A stretch of 45,543 bases of DNA from a virus, in the IMG/VR virus record IMGVR_UViG_3300025012_000155, positions 1-45,543 of that record; one strand, given 5' to 3'. Positions 7,503 to 13,146 of this stretch are shown piece after piece. Under the pieces are notes generated by a model. It searched no databases and was not told the DNA's origin. It saw only the letters and a list, made by a program, of their open reading frames with translations. The position numbers were made by a program, and so were the translations under genes. Position 1 is the stretch's first letter; each line of letters begins with the position of its first letter.

Positions 7503-8317
7503 AGAAGATCATCCGTGTATTCCCTCGACGGACGAATGCCACGCCAGATGATGAACTGGTACGGATAAACTGCGCTCCGAATCTCTTCGATGAGGCAGAC
7601 GAGGTGCATGTGTCGGTGGCGTTCACCTGGGATTTACCGCAAGCGGATCGGTTGGCCGAAGCATGGCGCTGTGTTGCTTCGGTGAAGATCGGAGGACCGG
7701 CAACCGGTGACAGGGGGGGGGAGTTCATACCGGGGATGTACGTCAAGCCGGGGTATCTCATTCACTCCAGGGGATGCCCAAACTCCTGTTGGTTCTGCTG
7801 CGAACGGGAAACAGAACTGGAATTGTTGACCATCCATGAAGGTTACAACGACATATCGAGTAACCTGCTGGCGTGTCCCGAGGATCATATCAGAAACGTC
7901 TTCTCAGCAATGGAGCGGGGCAAGAAGATTTATGGACGTGCGCCTGAGTTCACCGGAGGGCTGGAAGCGAAGCGGCTGGAATGGTGGCACGTTCAGGAGC
8001 TGCGGAAACTGAAACCGAAGCAACTCTTCTTTGCCTATGACACGCCTGATGATTGGCACTGGTTGTATGCGGCAGGGTGGATGCTGATATGTGGAGGATT
8101 CACACTCACAAGTCATGCACTCCGCGCCTATGTCTTGTGCGGCTATCCGAAAGACACATTCGAAGCGGCAGCAAGGCGGATATGGGAAACCAGGCAATGC
8201 GGATTCATGCCGATGGCAATGCTGTACCGCGACCAAAGCGGCAGGCGCGATCCTGAGTGGATGAAGTGGCAACGACAATGGGCAAGGCCGGCGATTATTG
8301 GAGGAAAGCAGGGATGA
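7499..8317 (+). CDS. Phage radical SAM-like protein
   Basis: The ATG at 7499 overlaps the initiator stop. The 272-residue product has SRGCPNSCWFCC near residue 95, the CxxxCxxC signature that binds the 4Fe-4S cluster of radical SAM enzymes. Before it, residues 1-85 look like a shrunken Rossmann or B12-binding-type lead-in (VHVSVAFTWD, VASVKIGGPATG) without the DxHxxG cobalamin motif. After it come strand-like stretches (KPKQLFFAYDTPDD, MLICGGFTLTSHALRAYVLCGYPKDTFEAAARRI) fitting a partial TIM barrel. No auxiliary-cluster Cys set is clear. The substrate is unknown; nucleotide, tRNA or DNA modification would fit the replication setting. Confidence 0.75.
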   Translation: MKKIIRVFPRRTNATPDDELVRINCAPNLFDEADEVHVSVAFTWDLPQADRLAEAWRCVASVKIGGPATGDRGGEFIPGMYVKPGYLIHSRGCPNSCWFCCERETELELLTIHEGYNDISSNLLACPEDHIRNVFSAMERGKKIYGRAPEFTGGLEAKRLEWWHVQELRKLKPKQLFFAYDTPDDWHWLYAAGWMLICGGFTLTSHALRAYVLCGYPKDTFEAAARRIWETRQCGFMPMAMLYRDQSGRRDPEWMKWQRQWARPAIIGGKQG

Positions 8318-8706
8318 AATACGACAACCTAGACGACGTGCGAAGATTTGCCGCCGCTATCAACTGGCTCGGGGAGAAGTTCCAGCGAACGGTCAACGGT
8401 GAACCACAGCCGGTGCGACTGAGCAAGCCTGACATGAAAGACTTGTTTGATGCGCTCTCCGACTTTCCGATCCAAAAGATCGAATGGGCCGCGAAGGAGT
8501 ATTTCAAGGAAGGGAAGTATTTCCCGAAGCCGCGAGACATCCGGGAACTGGCAAAGTGTGCGCCGGCTCCACAGGTGGAGAATAAACCGCTGCGACTGTT
8601 GGAGGATCTGACGCCACCGGAAGAGGCAAGGGAAAAGCTCAAAGAGATACTTCAAGGGCTGGATGATAAGTTTGGGACGACGCTCTCGGAGAAGGTCGAA
8701 GGCTGA
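8314..8706 (+). CDS. Possible helicase-loader-like replication protein
   Basis: The best start is ATG 8314, overlapping the previous TGA; an earlier ATG at 8257 would give a long overlap. The 130-residue product is helical. Residues 1-75 include DDVRRFAAAINWLGEKFQ and DFPIQKIEWAAKEYF, followed by YFPKPRDIRELAKC. That last pattern recalls the YxP-x-I-x-x-I region of small phage loader and G40P-type proteins encoded after an initiator. No Walker motifs are present. The role as a loader is inferred from size, pattern and position. Confidence 0.55.
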   Translation: MKYDNLDDVRRFAAAINWLGEKFQRTVNGEPQPVRLSKPDMKDLFDALSDFPIQKIEWAAKEYFKEGKYFPKPRDIRELAKCAPAPQVENKPLRLLEDLTPPEEAREKLKEILQGLDDKFGTTLSEKVEG

Positions 8707-8721
8707 AGGTTTATCAACGGT

Positions 8722-8737
8722 TTCTACTACCATAGAA
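8722..8737 (+). promoter_or_regulatory. Recurrent TTCTACTA-type palindrome, copy 1
   Basis: TTCTACTACCATAGAA has TTCTA/TAGAA arms and sits directly before the AGGAGG that serves the gene at 8752. Related copies occur at 13128, 15730, 20323 and 37418, always just upstream of a gene. It could be an operator, or an RNA hairpin affecting the adjacent ribosome site. Confidence 0.5.
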
Positions 8738-8751
8738 GGAGGTTAGTTGTA

Positions 8752-9084
8752 ATGGCTGAACGGGGAATAGACGCTCTTGGGTACATGCTTACAGAAGAAG
8801 GGCGCATCGTGGCGATCAGGAATAAGCAGATCAAGCATCTGAGCCACATCAAGTACGACGAATTGAACAGCGGCAGGCGGACTCTGCTCATGGTTCCGAA
8901 AGACCTTATGCACGAGGGGTGGGAGCTTGGATGGGACTGCGTAACCTGTCGCGGGAATGGTGTCACTGCCGATTCGTGCTCGTGCGCGAGTCATCATATC
9001 AACAGCGGGGCATGCTGTGACGGGACGGTTGAGACGAAATGTCCTGACTGTGAGGATGGCATTCGGTGGGAAGATAAGTATTGA
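8752..9084 (+). CDS. Cys-rich DnaJ-type zinc-finger protein
   Basis: The 110-residue product starts at ATG 8752 after GAAGGAGGTTAGTTGTA. The C-terminal half has CVTCRGNGV, SCSCASHH, ACCDGTVETKCPDCEDG, which resembles the CxxCxGxG zinc-finger repeats of DnaJ. The N-terminal half (LGYMLTEEGRIVAIRNKQIKHLSHIKYDEL) looks like a small beta domain. Such zinc-ribbon proteins are common phage accessory proteins. No enzyme motif is visible. Confidence 0.65.
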   Translation: MAERGIDALGYMLTEEGRIVAIRNKQIKHLSHIKYDELNSGRRTLLMVPKDLMHEGWELGWDCVTCRGNGVTADSCSCASHHINSGACCDGTVETKCPDCEDGIRWEDKY

Positions 9085-9113
9085 TAACGGTCAGTTATAA
9101 AGGGGGTGCATCA

Positions 9114-9545
9114 TTGAAACGCTATGTTATTGGATTCGCATTTACGCCGAATCGTCTCCAGGTGGCTTTGATCCTGCGGGAATGGGCGACGGAAGAATCT
9201 TCCTGGCAACTTGGCAAGATGAACGGCCTCGGGGGAAAGATCAAGCCGGGGGAGATACTTTCAGATGCAATGGAGCGGGAATTCGGGGAGGAGTCGGGGG
9301 TAACGATTCCTGCGGAGCGGTGGCAGTATCGGGGCGTCTATCTGAAGGCGGACGAGTGGAAGGTGTTTGTCTTCACGGTCTTTGACGATCTGGTTTACGG
9401 AGTGCGGACGAATTCGGAAGAGGGTAAAGTTCAGCTCGTGGGCGTGCCAAATCTTAGTTATTTACCGGTGGTGGCGAACGTTCGATGGCTCGTGCCGATG
9501 CTGCTTAACAAGGATCTCAAATCATTTGAAATGGAGGAAGTTTAA
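9114..9545 (+). CDS. Nudix hydrolase
   Basis: The Nudix box is complete at about residues 40-62: GGKIKPGEILSDAMEREF followed by GEESGV, matching G-x5-E-x7-RE-x-x-EE-x-G with the RE position slightly varied (MEREFGEE). The family hydrolyses nucleoside diphosphates linked to another moiety, such as oxidised dNTPs or ADP-ribose. The frame is open from TTG 9081, but TTG 9114 has AGGGGGTG six bases upstream and is preferred (143 residues, starting LKRYVIGFAFTPN). A role in nucleotide-pool cleaning or NAD-related defence is plausible; the substrate is not determinable here. Confidence 0.85.
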   Translation: MKRYVIGFAFTPNRLQVALILREWATEESSWQLGKMNGLGGKIKPGEILSDAMEREFGEESGVTIPAERWQYRGVYLKADEWKVFVFTVFDDLVYGVRTNSEEGKVQLVGVPNLSYLPVVANVRWLVPMLLNKDLKSFEMEEV

Positions 9546-9546
9546 C

Positions 9547-10011
9547 ATGGAGAAAAAAGTGCTTTTGACGACAGGTGGAGAGGTGATCATTCCCATTCCT
9601 GACGGGGCAACGGTTGACGCTGATGAGGGATGGTTCAAGCCTCTGGCAAATCCCTTTCTTCACGGCTGCTGCGACTGCGGGCTGATGCACAAGGTCGAGT
9701 ATACCCTTTGCGACGATAACGGTGGTGAGATTTCGCTTTCCGAACGTGCCGGACTGGTGCTTCGCTTTTCCAGGGACAGTGCAGAGACGGTGCATCTCAG
9801 GCAGAAACAGGCGATGATAAAACTGATGAACATGACTCCTCAGCATCACGAGGCGGTCAACTTTCTGGATCAATCGGTTCCTGCCGGCCTGGTAGAAGAT
9901 ACGACATTCAGCGGGGTAGCGATCAAGGATCTATCGCGGGAATCGCTGCTCAAGCTGGTGGCGCTGCTGGCTGCGGGGAAAAAGGAAGAGAGCCGGATAA
10001 TTCGGATTTAG
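9547..10011 (+). CDS. Phage protein of unknown function
   Basis: The 154-residue product starts at ATG 9547 with GGAGGAAG upstream. Residues 25-55 contain GWFKPLANPFLHGCCDCGLMHKVEY, a possible metal site (HGCCDC...H) with conserved aromatic residues. I recall this HGCCDCGLxH pattern in phage hypothetical proteins. The C-terminal third is helical. It follows the Nudix gene closely. No function assigned. Confidence 0.65.
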   Translation: MEKKVLLTTGGEVIIPIPDGATVDADEGWFKPLANPFLHGCCDCGLMHKVEYTLCDDNGGEISLSERAGLVLRFSRDSAETVHLRQKQAMIKLMNMTPQHHEAVNFLDQSVPAGLVEDTTFSGVAIKDLSRESLLKLVALLAAGKKEESRIIRI

Positions 10012-10072
10012 ATAACGGGTAGCCGGTGACCCGCGCAGCGAAGCGGAGTCGGCGTCTATAGGCGGGTTATGT
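10011..10072 (+). other. attC-like palindromic element
   Basis: ATAAC (10012-10016) directly follows the stop codon TAG and is complementary to GTTAT (10066-10070). Inside is GCCG...GAC pairing with GTCGGC, around an inner stem of CCGC/GCGG type (10030-10046). The 62-bp size and TAAC...GTTATG ends match integron attC sites, though the right-hand spacer is longer than usual. The next gene begins 25 bp beyond. Confidence 0.45.
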
Positions 10073-10096
10073 AGCGGGGGCGGATCGGAGATACGA

Positions 10097-10462
10097 ATGT
10101 TGAGAGATAATGACGAATATCGCAGGATTATGAAAGAGCTGGGGCCACCACCGTTGCCGCCAATTGATGTCCTTGTAATGCAGGCGATGCGAGATGATTG
10201 CATTGACCGCTTTAAAAACAATGGATACGGGTTGCAACAATTTATGCTCCGGGATGATGTTTCCGCCGTAATAATGGGAACGCTAACAACAGATATTGCC
10301 GATAAACTAGGGTTGACTACAGCACAAGCACGATCTGCCTTGAATTTGCTCCGAAGCCGTGGGCGAGTGCTGAAATACACTGACGGCCCTGGCTGTACGT
10401 CTCGCTGGTGGCCAAAGGGATTATCTGAGGAACTGGAATCATGTAGCCGTGGCAGCAGGTAA
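10097..10462 (+). CDS. Small winged-helix-like protein in a cassette-like unit
   Basis: The 121-residue product begins at ATG 10097 with a weak GGAG site. The C-terminal half carries LTTDIADKLGLTTAQARSALNLLRSRGRVLKY, a clear helix-turn-helix/winged-helix pattern, ending with SRWWPKG as wing. The N-terminal half is helical. It stands alone between two attC-like palindromes, as cassette ORFs do. It is likely a DNA-binding regulator with unknown target. Confidence 0.6.
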   Translation: MLRDNDEYRRIMKELGPPPLPPIDVLVMQAMRDDCIDRFKNNGYGLQQFMLRDDVSAVIMGTLTTDIADKLGLTTAQARSALNLLRSRGRVLKYTDGPGCTSRWWPKGLSEELESCSRGSR

Positions 10463-10529
10463 TGCCCCAGTAGATATTATGCTGCTATCCGGGAGCGTCT
10501 TTTGACAAGGGCGGGGTAGCTGGGGAGCT

Positions 10530-10633
10530 ACATAACGGGGCGGCGGATTAGCGGCCCCCCGCTTGCGGGGGACTGACTCGATCCGTTGGTTCCGCATCGT
10601 TGCGCGGGTGACGGAGTGACCATGTTGTTAACG
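10530..10633 (+). other. Gene-free GC-rich palindromic region with attC-like ends
   Basis: The gene-free stretch from 10463 to 10749 holds ACATAAC at 10530, a strong stem CCCCCGC-TT-GCGGGGG (10556-10571) and GTTAACG at 10627 followed by a second GTTAAC. It ends in an A run and has no T run, so it is not a plus-strand terminator. The TAAC and GTTA ends suggest an attC-like element, but inner pairing is poorer than at 12718. Confidence 0.35.
10534..10554 (+). repeat. Left copy of a perfect 21-bp inverted repeat
   Basis: The 21 bases from AACGGGGCGG to GATTAGCGG are the exact reverse complement of 11284-11304. The pair bounds a 771-bp segment that holds two small genes. Confidence 0.9.
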
Positions 10634-10688
10634 TTAACAAAAAAGTATCGAAGTAGAGGGCGGAAGCAACGAACCGCCAGGGTGTAGG

Positions 10689-10706
10689 GGTTTAAATCCC
10701 GCGCGC
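10689..10706 (+). repeat. Left copy of a perfect 18-bp inverted repeat
   Basis: GGTTTAAATCCCGCGCGC is the exact reverse complement of 11262-11279. It is nested inside the 21-bp pair. On the right the two blocks are 4 bp apart, while on the left they are 134 bp apart, as if DNA had been inserted between them. Confidence 0.9.
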
Positions 10707-10749
10707 GGTTTTGACTTTACAGAATGGCCGGAGGCCATAGGGGGTGCGA

Positions 10750-10944
10750 ATGTCGAGAAGGTATCAAGTTGAGGTTGTTGAGTGTGGTACAGATTGCCCC
10801 GCCTTTTTGGAGGATGGATACGCCTGTGGCATTCATTCTTGCTCGATGCATGAAGAGGATATGCCTGCTGAGATGTTTCAGGAAATGGTGCAGGAAGATA
10901 AACAGTTTCCAGATTTTTGCCCACTGGTAGAGATGGAGGACTAA
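10750..10944 (+). CDS. Small Cys-rich protein inside the inverted-repeat segment
   Basis: ATG 10750 has AGGGGG just upstream. The 64-residue product carries EVVECGTDCPAFLEDGYACG, HSCSMHEED and FPDFCPLVEMED, four or more Cys plus His that could bind a metal. I have seen similar small proteins in phage and accessory regions, without function. It is followed after 3 bp by the next gene, so the two form a pair. Confidence 0.55.
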   Translation: MSRRYQVEVVECGTDCPAFLEDGYACGIHSCSMHEEDMPAEMFQEMVQEDKQFPDFCPLVEMED

Positions 10945-10947
10945 GCG

Positions 10948-11232
10948 ATGAACGATATTTTCCCTGAAGATACAGCGTGTTGCTCTGTTGAATTCCCGGA
11001 TTGCGGAGCATTTGGCCCGTGTACCACCAACGAACGAGCCTTACGGCGTTACATCCAGGGCGACCCTATGCCACCGCTTACTTCTGAGCAGCGGGACGAA
11101 TTGCTTGCGGACGCTGATTCCTGCGGCGAAGGATCATTCCCCCGTGAAGAAGCGAAAGACTTTTCTGACAAAGACCTCTGCAAGTGGACGCTGGATGCAT
11201 GGTGGGCATATGTGCGGAGTAACTGCTTATGA
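10948..11232 (+). CDS. Small accessory protein, unknown function
   Basis: The 94-residue product starts at ATG 10948 behind GGAGGACTAAGCG. Its C-terminal part (GDPMPPLTSEQRDELLADAD, then DKDLCKWTLDAWWAYV) resembles a family of small phage and plasmid proteins with the same MPPLT-x-EQRD motif. The N-terminus is Cys-rich. Both genes of this pair lie within the 21-bp inverted repeats. Function unknown. Confidence 0.55.
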   Translation: MNDIFPEDTACCSVEFPDCGAFGPCTTNERALRRYIQGDPMPPLTSEQRDELLADADSCGEGSFPREEAKDFSDKDLCKWTLDAWWAYVRSNCL

Positions 11233-11261
11233 CCGATTCGGGCCAGGTTTATCGGCCCGAT

Positions 11262-11279
11262 GCGCGCGGGATTTAAACC
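11262..11279 (-). repeat. Right copy of the 18-bp inverted repeat
   Basis: GCGCGCGGGATTTAAACC is the reverse complement of 10689-10706. It lies four bases before the right copy of the 21-bp repeat. Confidence 0.9.
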
Positions 11280-11283
11280 TTAG

Positions 11284-11304
11284 CCGCTAATCCGCCGCCC
11301 CGTT
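11284..11304 (-). repeat. Right copy of the 21-bp inverted repeat
   Basis: The 21 bases from CCGCTAATCC to GCCCCGTT are the exact reverse complement of 10534-10554. The last three bases also begin the strong hairpin at 11302. Confidence 0.9.
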
Positions 11305-11340
11305 CCTCATTCGACGAGCGTAGCGCGGCGAATGAGGAAC
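11302..11340 (+). other. Strong 12-bp stem hairpin
   Basis: GTTCCTCATTCG (11302-11313) and CGAATGAGGAAC (11329-11340) are perfect complements around a 15-base loop ACGAGCGTAGCGCGG. There is no T run. The right arm with its flank (GCGGCGAATGAG) recurs at 11600 in the next palindromic element, showing that these intergenic elements are related. Confidence 0.8.
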
Positions 11341-11396
11341 GGCTTGTAAATAAACAGCGGAGCGTAGCGAAGACCGAGTTGATTGTTTGGTTATGG
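11341..11396 (+). other. Probable attC-like right end before the next small gene
   Basis: The segment contains AGCGGAG, then GCGTAGCGAAGACCGAGTTGA, and ends in GGTTATGGCG (GTTATGG at 11390-11396). The same GGTTATGGCG ends the element at 11592-11641. A clean TAAC partner is not visible, so this copy is degenerate or misread. Confidence 0.3.
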
Positions 11397-11420
11397 CGCG
11401 TTCTCGCCACGGAGGAAAAC

Positions 11421-11594
11421 ATGCGGATAGACGATTTGATTTTGGAGATGGAGAAATTCAAGGAGAAGCACGGAAACTGCATTGTCCGCTATTATGATGA
11501 GGTTGAAGAAAAGGACTTCCGGATAGAGGCGCTTATGCCGGTAAACATTAACACAGCAGAAAAGCCGGTATGGGCGTGTTTTCTGTCTGACTAA
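11421..11594 (+). CDS. Small acidic protein in a cassette-like unit
   Basis: The 57-residue product starts at ATG 11421 behind CGGAGGAAAAC. It reads as one alpha/beta domain (DDLILEMEKFKEKHGNCIVR then YYDEVEEKDFRIEALMPVNI). Its stop TAA is the first three bases of the TAACGG that opens the next palindromic element. No family recognised. Confidence 0.55.
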   Translation: MRIDDLILEMEKFKEKHGNCIVRYYDEVEEKDFRIEALMPVNINTAEKPVWACFLSD

Positions 11595-11641
11595 CGGTGC
11601 GGCGAATGAGAAACAATTTTAGATCAGCGGAGGGGTTATGG
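11592..11641 (+). other. attC-like element between small genes
   Basis: TAAC (11592-11595) contains the stop of the upstream gene. GTTATGG (11635-11641) contains the ATG of the downstream gene. GCGGCGAATGAG and AGCGGAGG with GGTTATGGCG match the preceding element at 11325-11398. Outer boxes pair (TAAC/GTTA) but inner pairing is weak. Confidence 0.4.
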
Positions 11642-11946
11642 CGTGTGACAAATGCGGAGGCGGGTATACAGCGGGGATAGGCAATTACATTGAGTGTGAT
11701 TGTCCTCCCGCTACATCGGCTGGTTATATTTCTGATGACATCAAGGCAGCAATGACGGCCTTGCAAAATGCTATCCCTGGCAATAACTATCATAAATCCT
11801 CAGTGGCTCATCTAGTTTACGCCGCTGCACATTCGGAGGCTGCTAGGTCGGCGTTGAAGAAAATTGCTAACATGGTGATTGAGCCCGGATATGCATACGA
11901 GCAAGCGCTTAGAATGCGTGAAATTGCTCGCGAGGTATTAAGATAA
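11638..11946 (+). CDS. Small protein with N-terminal Cys motif
   Basis: The 102-residue product begins at ATG 11638 behind GGAGGGG. Residues 3-22 have CDKCGGGYTAGIGNYIECDC, a zinc-ribbon-like start. The rest is helical and Ala-rich (AAMTALQNAI, LVYAAAHSEAARSALKKIAN, ALRMREIAREVLR). The stop TAA is part of the TAACGAC that opens the next palindromic element. No function can be assigned. Confidence 0.55.
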   Translation: MACDKCGGGYTAGIGNYIECDCPPATSAGYISDDIKAAMTALQNAIPGNNYHKSSVAHLVYAAAHSEAARSALKKIANMVIEPGYAYEQALRMREIAREVLR

Positions 11947-12036
11947 CGACAAAGCGGACCCGCATGCCGGGTGGTGTGGGGAGGGGGAGAGTGAAGCTCC
12001 CCCTTACCCGATTAGCCCCGGTCGCCACCGTTAGAA
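11943..12036 (+). other. attC-like palindromic element
   Basis: TAACG (11944-11948, including the upstream stop codon) pairs with CGTTA (12029-12033). After an unpaired spacer, GCG-G-ACC pairs with GGTCGC with one bulged G. The centre has ACCCG/CGGGT and GGGGGAG/CTCCCCC stems. Complementary outer boxes, spacer, second boxes and an extrahelical base are attC-like features. It is followed by an A run and then a promoter. Confidence 0.5.
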
Positions 12037-12042
12037 AAAAAA

Positions 12043-12103
12043 TACGCATATTGCATTTTTATTTGAAATACCCCCTTGACAAAGTACGCATTGCGTGTAT
12101 AAT
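12043..12103 (+). promoter_or_regulatory. Sigma70-type promoter with palindromic operator
   Basis: TTGACA (12076-12081) and TATAAT (12098-12103) are both consensus, 16 bases apart. The spacer contains the perfect palindrome ACGCATTGCGT (12086-12096). A related sequence, TACGCATATTGCA, lies 30 bp upstream at 12043. This promoter drives the small gene at 12141 and the HTH gene at 12302. Autorepression by the HTH protein through the palindrome is the likely logic. Confidence 0.85.
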
Positions 12104-12140
12104 GGTAATCAAGATGAACAACAAACCAAGGGGGTACACA

Positions 12141-12305
12141 ATGAGAACTTTAATTATCCACCTGAGAATCACAGCGAAAAGCGGCAAATCATTTTTAACC
12201 CAAACCCGCGAAACCGGCAGATCGGTACATGAATGTCTGAGTAAAGCAGCAGAAGGCTGGGAAGCTGGCGACGAAGTAGCAATAACCGGGTGGTGGGCCG
12301 TATGA
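12141..12305 (+). CDS. 54-residue protein at the head of an HTH-regulated operon
   Basis: ATG 12141 follows CCAAGGGGGTACACA. The 54-residue product (LIIHLRITAKSGKSFLTQTR then SVHECLSKAAEGWEAGDEVA) is a small alpha/beta protein without recognisable family. It is first in an operon with a consensus promoter and operator, and its stop overlaps the HTH gene (ATGA). Unknown small gene followed by a small HTH gene is the layout of anti-CRISPR/Aca operons and of some toxin-antitoxin pairs. Either is inference. Confidence 0.6.
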   Translation: MRTLIIHLRITAKSGKSFLTQTRETGRSVHECLSKAAEGWEAGDEVAITGWWAV

Positions 12306-12538
12306 CAGGTGCAGACCTCCGAGAGACCCGGAAAACGGCGGGTCTCTCGATGAAACAGGCGGCAGAGTTGAGCGGCACACCGTACCGCACTTGGCAGGAT
12401 TGGGAAGGCGGGAAAAGAAGGGTGCCTGGGATAGCCTTTGCATGGCTGGAACTTTACAGTTACCGAAAAATGAGGAGGAGAGAAAATGGACTCGAAGAAA
12501 CTTGCAGCGGCGATACGGGAAATGAAGGCAAAAGTTGA
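12302..12538 (+). CDS. Small HTH (XRE-like) regulator, Aca-like candidate
   Basis: The 78-residue product, starting at ATG 12302, has an N-terminal helix-turn-helix (ADLRETRKTAGLSMKQAAEL then SGTPYRTWQDWEGGKRRVPG). The YRTWQDWE-x-G-x-R-x-VP pattern is typical of small phage and mobile-element regulators, including some anti-CRISPR-associated (Aca) repressors. It probably binds the palindrome at 12086. The tail is basic and then Gly/Glu-rich. It overlaps both neighbours. Confidence 0.75.
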   Translation: MTGADLRETRKTAGLSMKQAAELSGTPYRTWQDWEGGKRRVPGIAFAWLELYSYRKMRRRENGLEETCSGDTGNEGKS

Positions 12539-12722
12539 CGTTATCATGGATGCGGATGTCCCCGAGGTTGAAGCGGTCCGCGAAGATCTCCGCGACGCGA
12601 AAGACCTTCTCGGGGTGTTGGCGCACATCGTGGACGGCAAACCCATTGACAAGGCGTTCGGCTCGCCTGGCGACTGGGGTTACGGAACTGAAATAGGCGC
12701 TGCCCTCGCAAGTAGGGGATAA
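12486..12722 (+). CDS. Small phage protein, unknown function
   Basis: The 78-residue product starts at ATG 12486 behind AGGAGGAGAAA, overlapping the HTH gene by 53 bp. The first 40 residues are helical and charged (DSKKLAAAIREMKAKVDVIM). The end reads GKPIDKAFGSPGDWGYGTEIG. The strong ribosome site supports translation. The stop TAA is the start of the attC-like TAAC box at 12720. Confidence 0.55.
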   Translation: MDSKKLAAAIREMKAKVDVIMDADVPEVEAVREDLRDAKDLLGVLAHIVDGKPIDKAFGSPGDWGYGTEIGAALASRG

Positions 12723-12763
12723 CAACAAGCTCACCGGCTCGCCCGGTGCAGCGGGAGTTAGCC
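12718..12763 (+). other. Best attC-like palindromic element
   Basis: TAAC (12720-12723) pairs with GTTA (12757-12760). Both sides then have a 5-nt unpaired spacer (AACAA and CGGGA), followed by GCT/AGC pairing and a perfect terminal hairpin CACCGG-CTCGC-CCGGTG. R box, 5-nt spacer, L box and hairpin in that order is the textbook attC fold, and the right end GTTAGCC fits GTTRRRY except one base. The upstream stop codon lies within the TAAC. Confidence 0.55.
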
Positions 12764-12801
12764 GCCATCTGCGCGGCCATAACGAGGATGAGGGAGGGGA
12801 G

Positions 12802-12948
12802 ATGAAATACGAATTACCGGATTACGCTGAAATGTGGCGGATAGCCAGCTCGGAAAACGTCAGGCTGCGGGAAGCTATGGAAGCCTATAGGATCACACTG
12901 CGCGACCAATTTGCCATGGCTGCTATGTCTGGTGATTGGGCGGCTTAG
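12802..12948 (+). CDS. Small helical phage protein, ends at an in-frame amber
   Basis: ATG 12802 lies behind GGGAGGGGAG. The 48-residue product contains LPDYAEMWRIASSENVRLRE and ends SGDWAA before TAG 12946-12948. The same frame stays open for 38 more codons and both parts look like one helical protein, so this is either a truncated gene or one read through the amber. No family recognised. Confidence 0.5.
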   Translation: MKYELPDYAEMWRIASSENVRLREAMEAYRITLRDQFAMAAMSGDWAA

Positions 12949-13065
12949 TCTGAAGCAATGCGCGAGTTTACGGACGACACCAAGCAGGAGTTTTTGCAAC
13001 TTCGCGCAACGTTGTATTACCGAATGGCATCGGCCATGATGGAAGCACGGAAGGAGGCACCATGA
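12949..13065 (+). pseudogene. Continuation of the 12802 frame beyond the amber codon
   Basis: After TAG 12946-12948 the frame reads SEAMREFTDDTKQEFLQLRA and YYRMASAMMEARKEAP before TGA 13063-13065. No ribosome site precedes its first ATG (12958). A CAG to TAG change would explain the break. Confidence 0.4.
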
Positions 13066-13112
13066 GCGAAAAGAGCGACCTGCGGGAGAGGGCGAGTAAG
13101 TTGGTGAAGTAA
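13062..13112 (+). CDS. Possible 16-residue ORF
   Basis: AAGGAGG lies a few bases before ATG 13062. The frame MSEKSDLRERASKLVK ends at TAA 13112 and overlaps the preceding stop (ATGA). Only the ribosome site and coupling support it. Confidence 0.25.
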   Translation: MSEKSDLRERASKLVK

Positions 13113-13127
13113 ATTTATCTTGACAAT

Positions 13128-13146
13128 TTCTACTATAGTAGTAGAA
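13128..13146 (+). promoter_or_regulatory. Recurrent TTCTACTA-type palindrome, copy 2 (best copy)
   Basis: TTCTACTA (13128-13135) and TAGTAGAA (13139-13146) are perfect 8-bp arms around TAG. It lies in the 112-bp gap before the terminase genes, just after TTGACA (13120-13125). No good -10 box stands at the right distance from that TTGACA. The position suggests control of the late (virion) operon. Confidence 0.6.

Noticed and set aside
9084-9098. ATAAC-GGTCA-GTTAT palindrome as an attC remnant
   Set aside because: It has outer boxes only, 15 bp in total, no L boxes or hairpin; chance is likely.
10556-10571. Intrinsic terminator at the C5GC/GCG5 stem
   Set aside because: No T run follows on either strand.
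10640-10710. tRNA-like segment with a T-arm-like GGGGTTTAAATCCC
   Set aside because: No acceptor or D arm pairs, the possible anticodon loop is 10 bases, and only three pairs form in the T stem. The TTTAAA part belongs to the inverted repeat.
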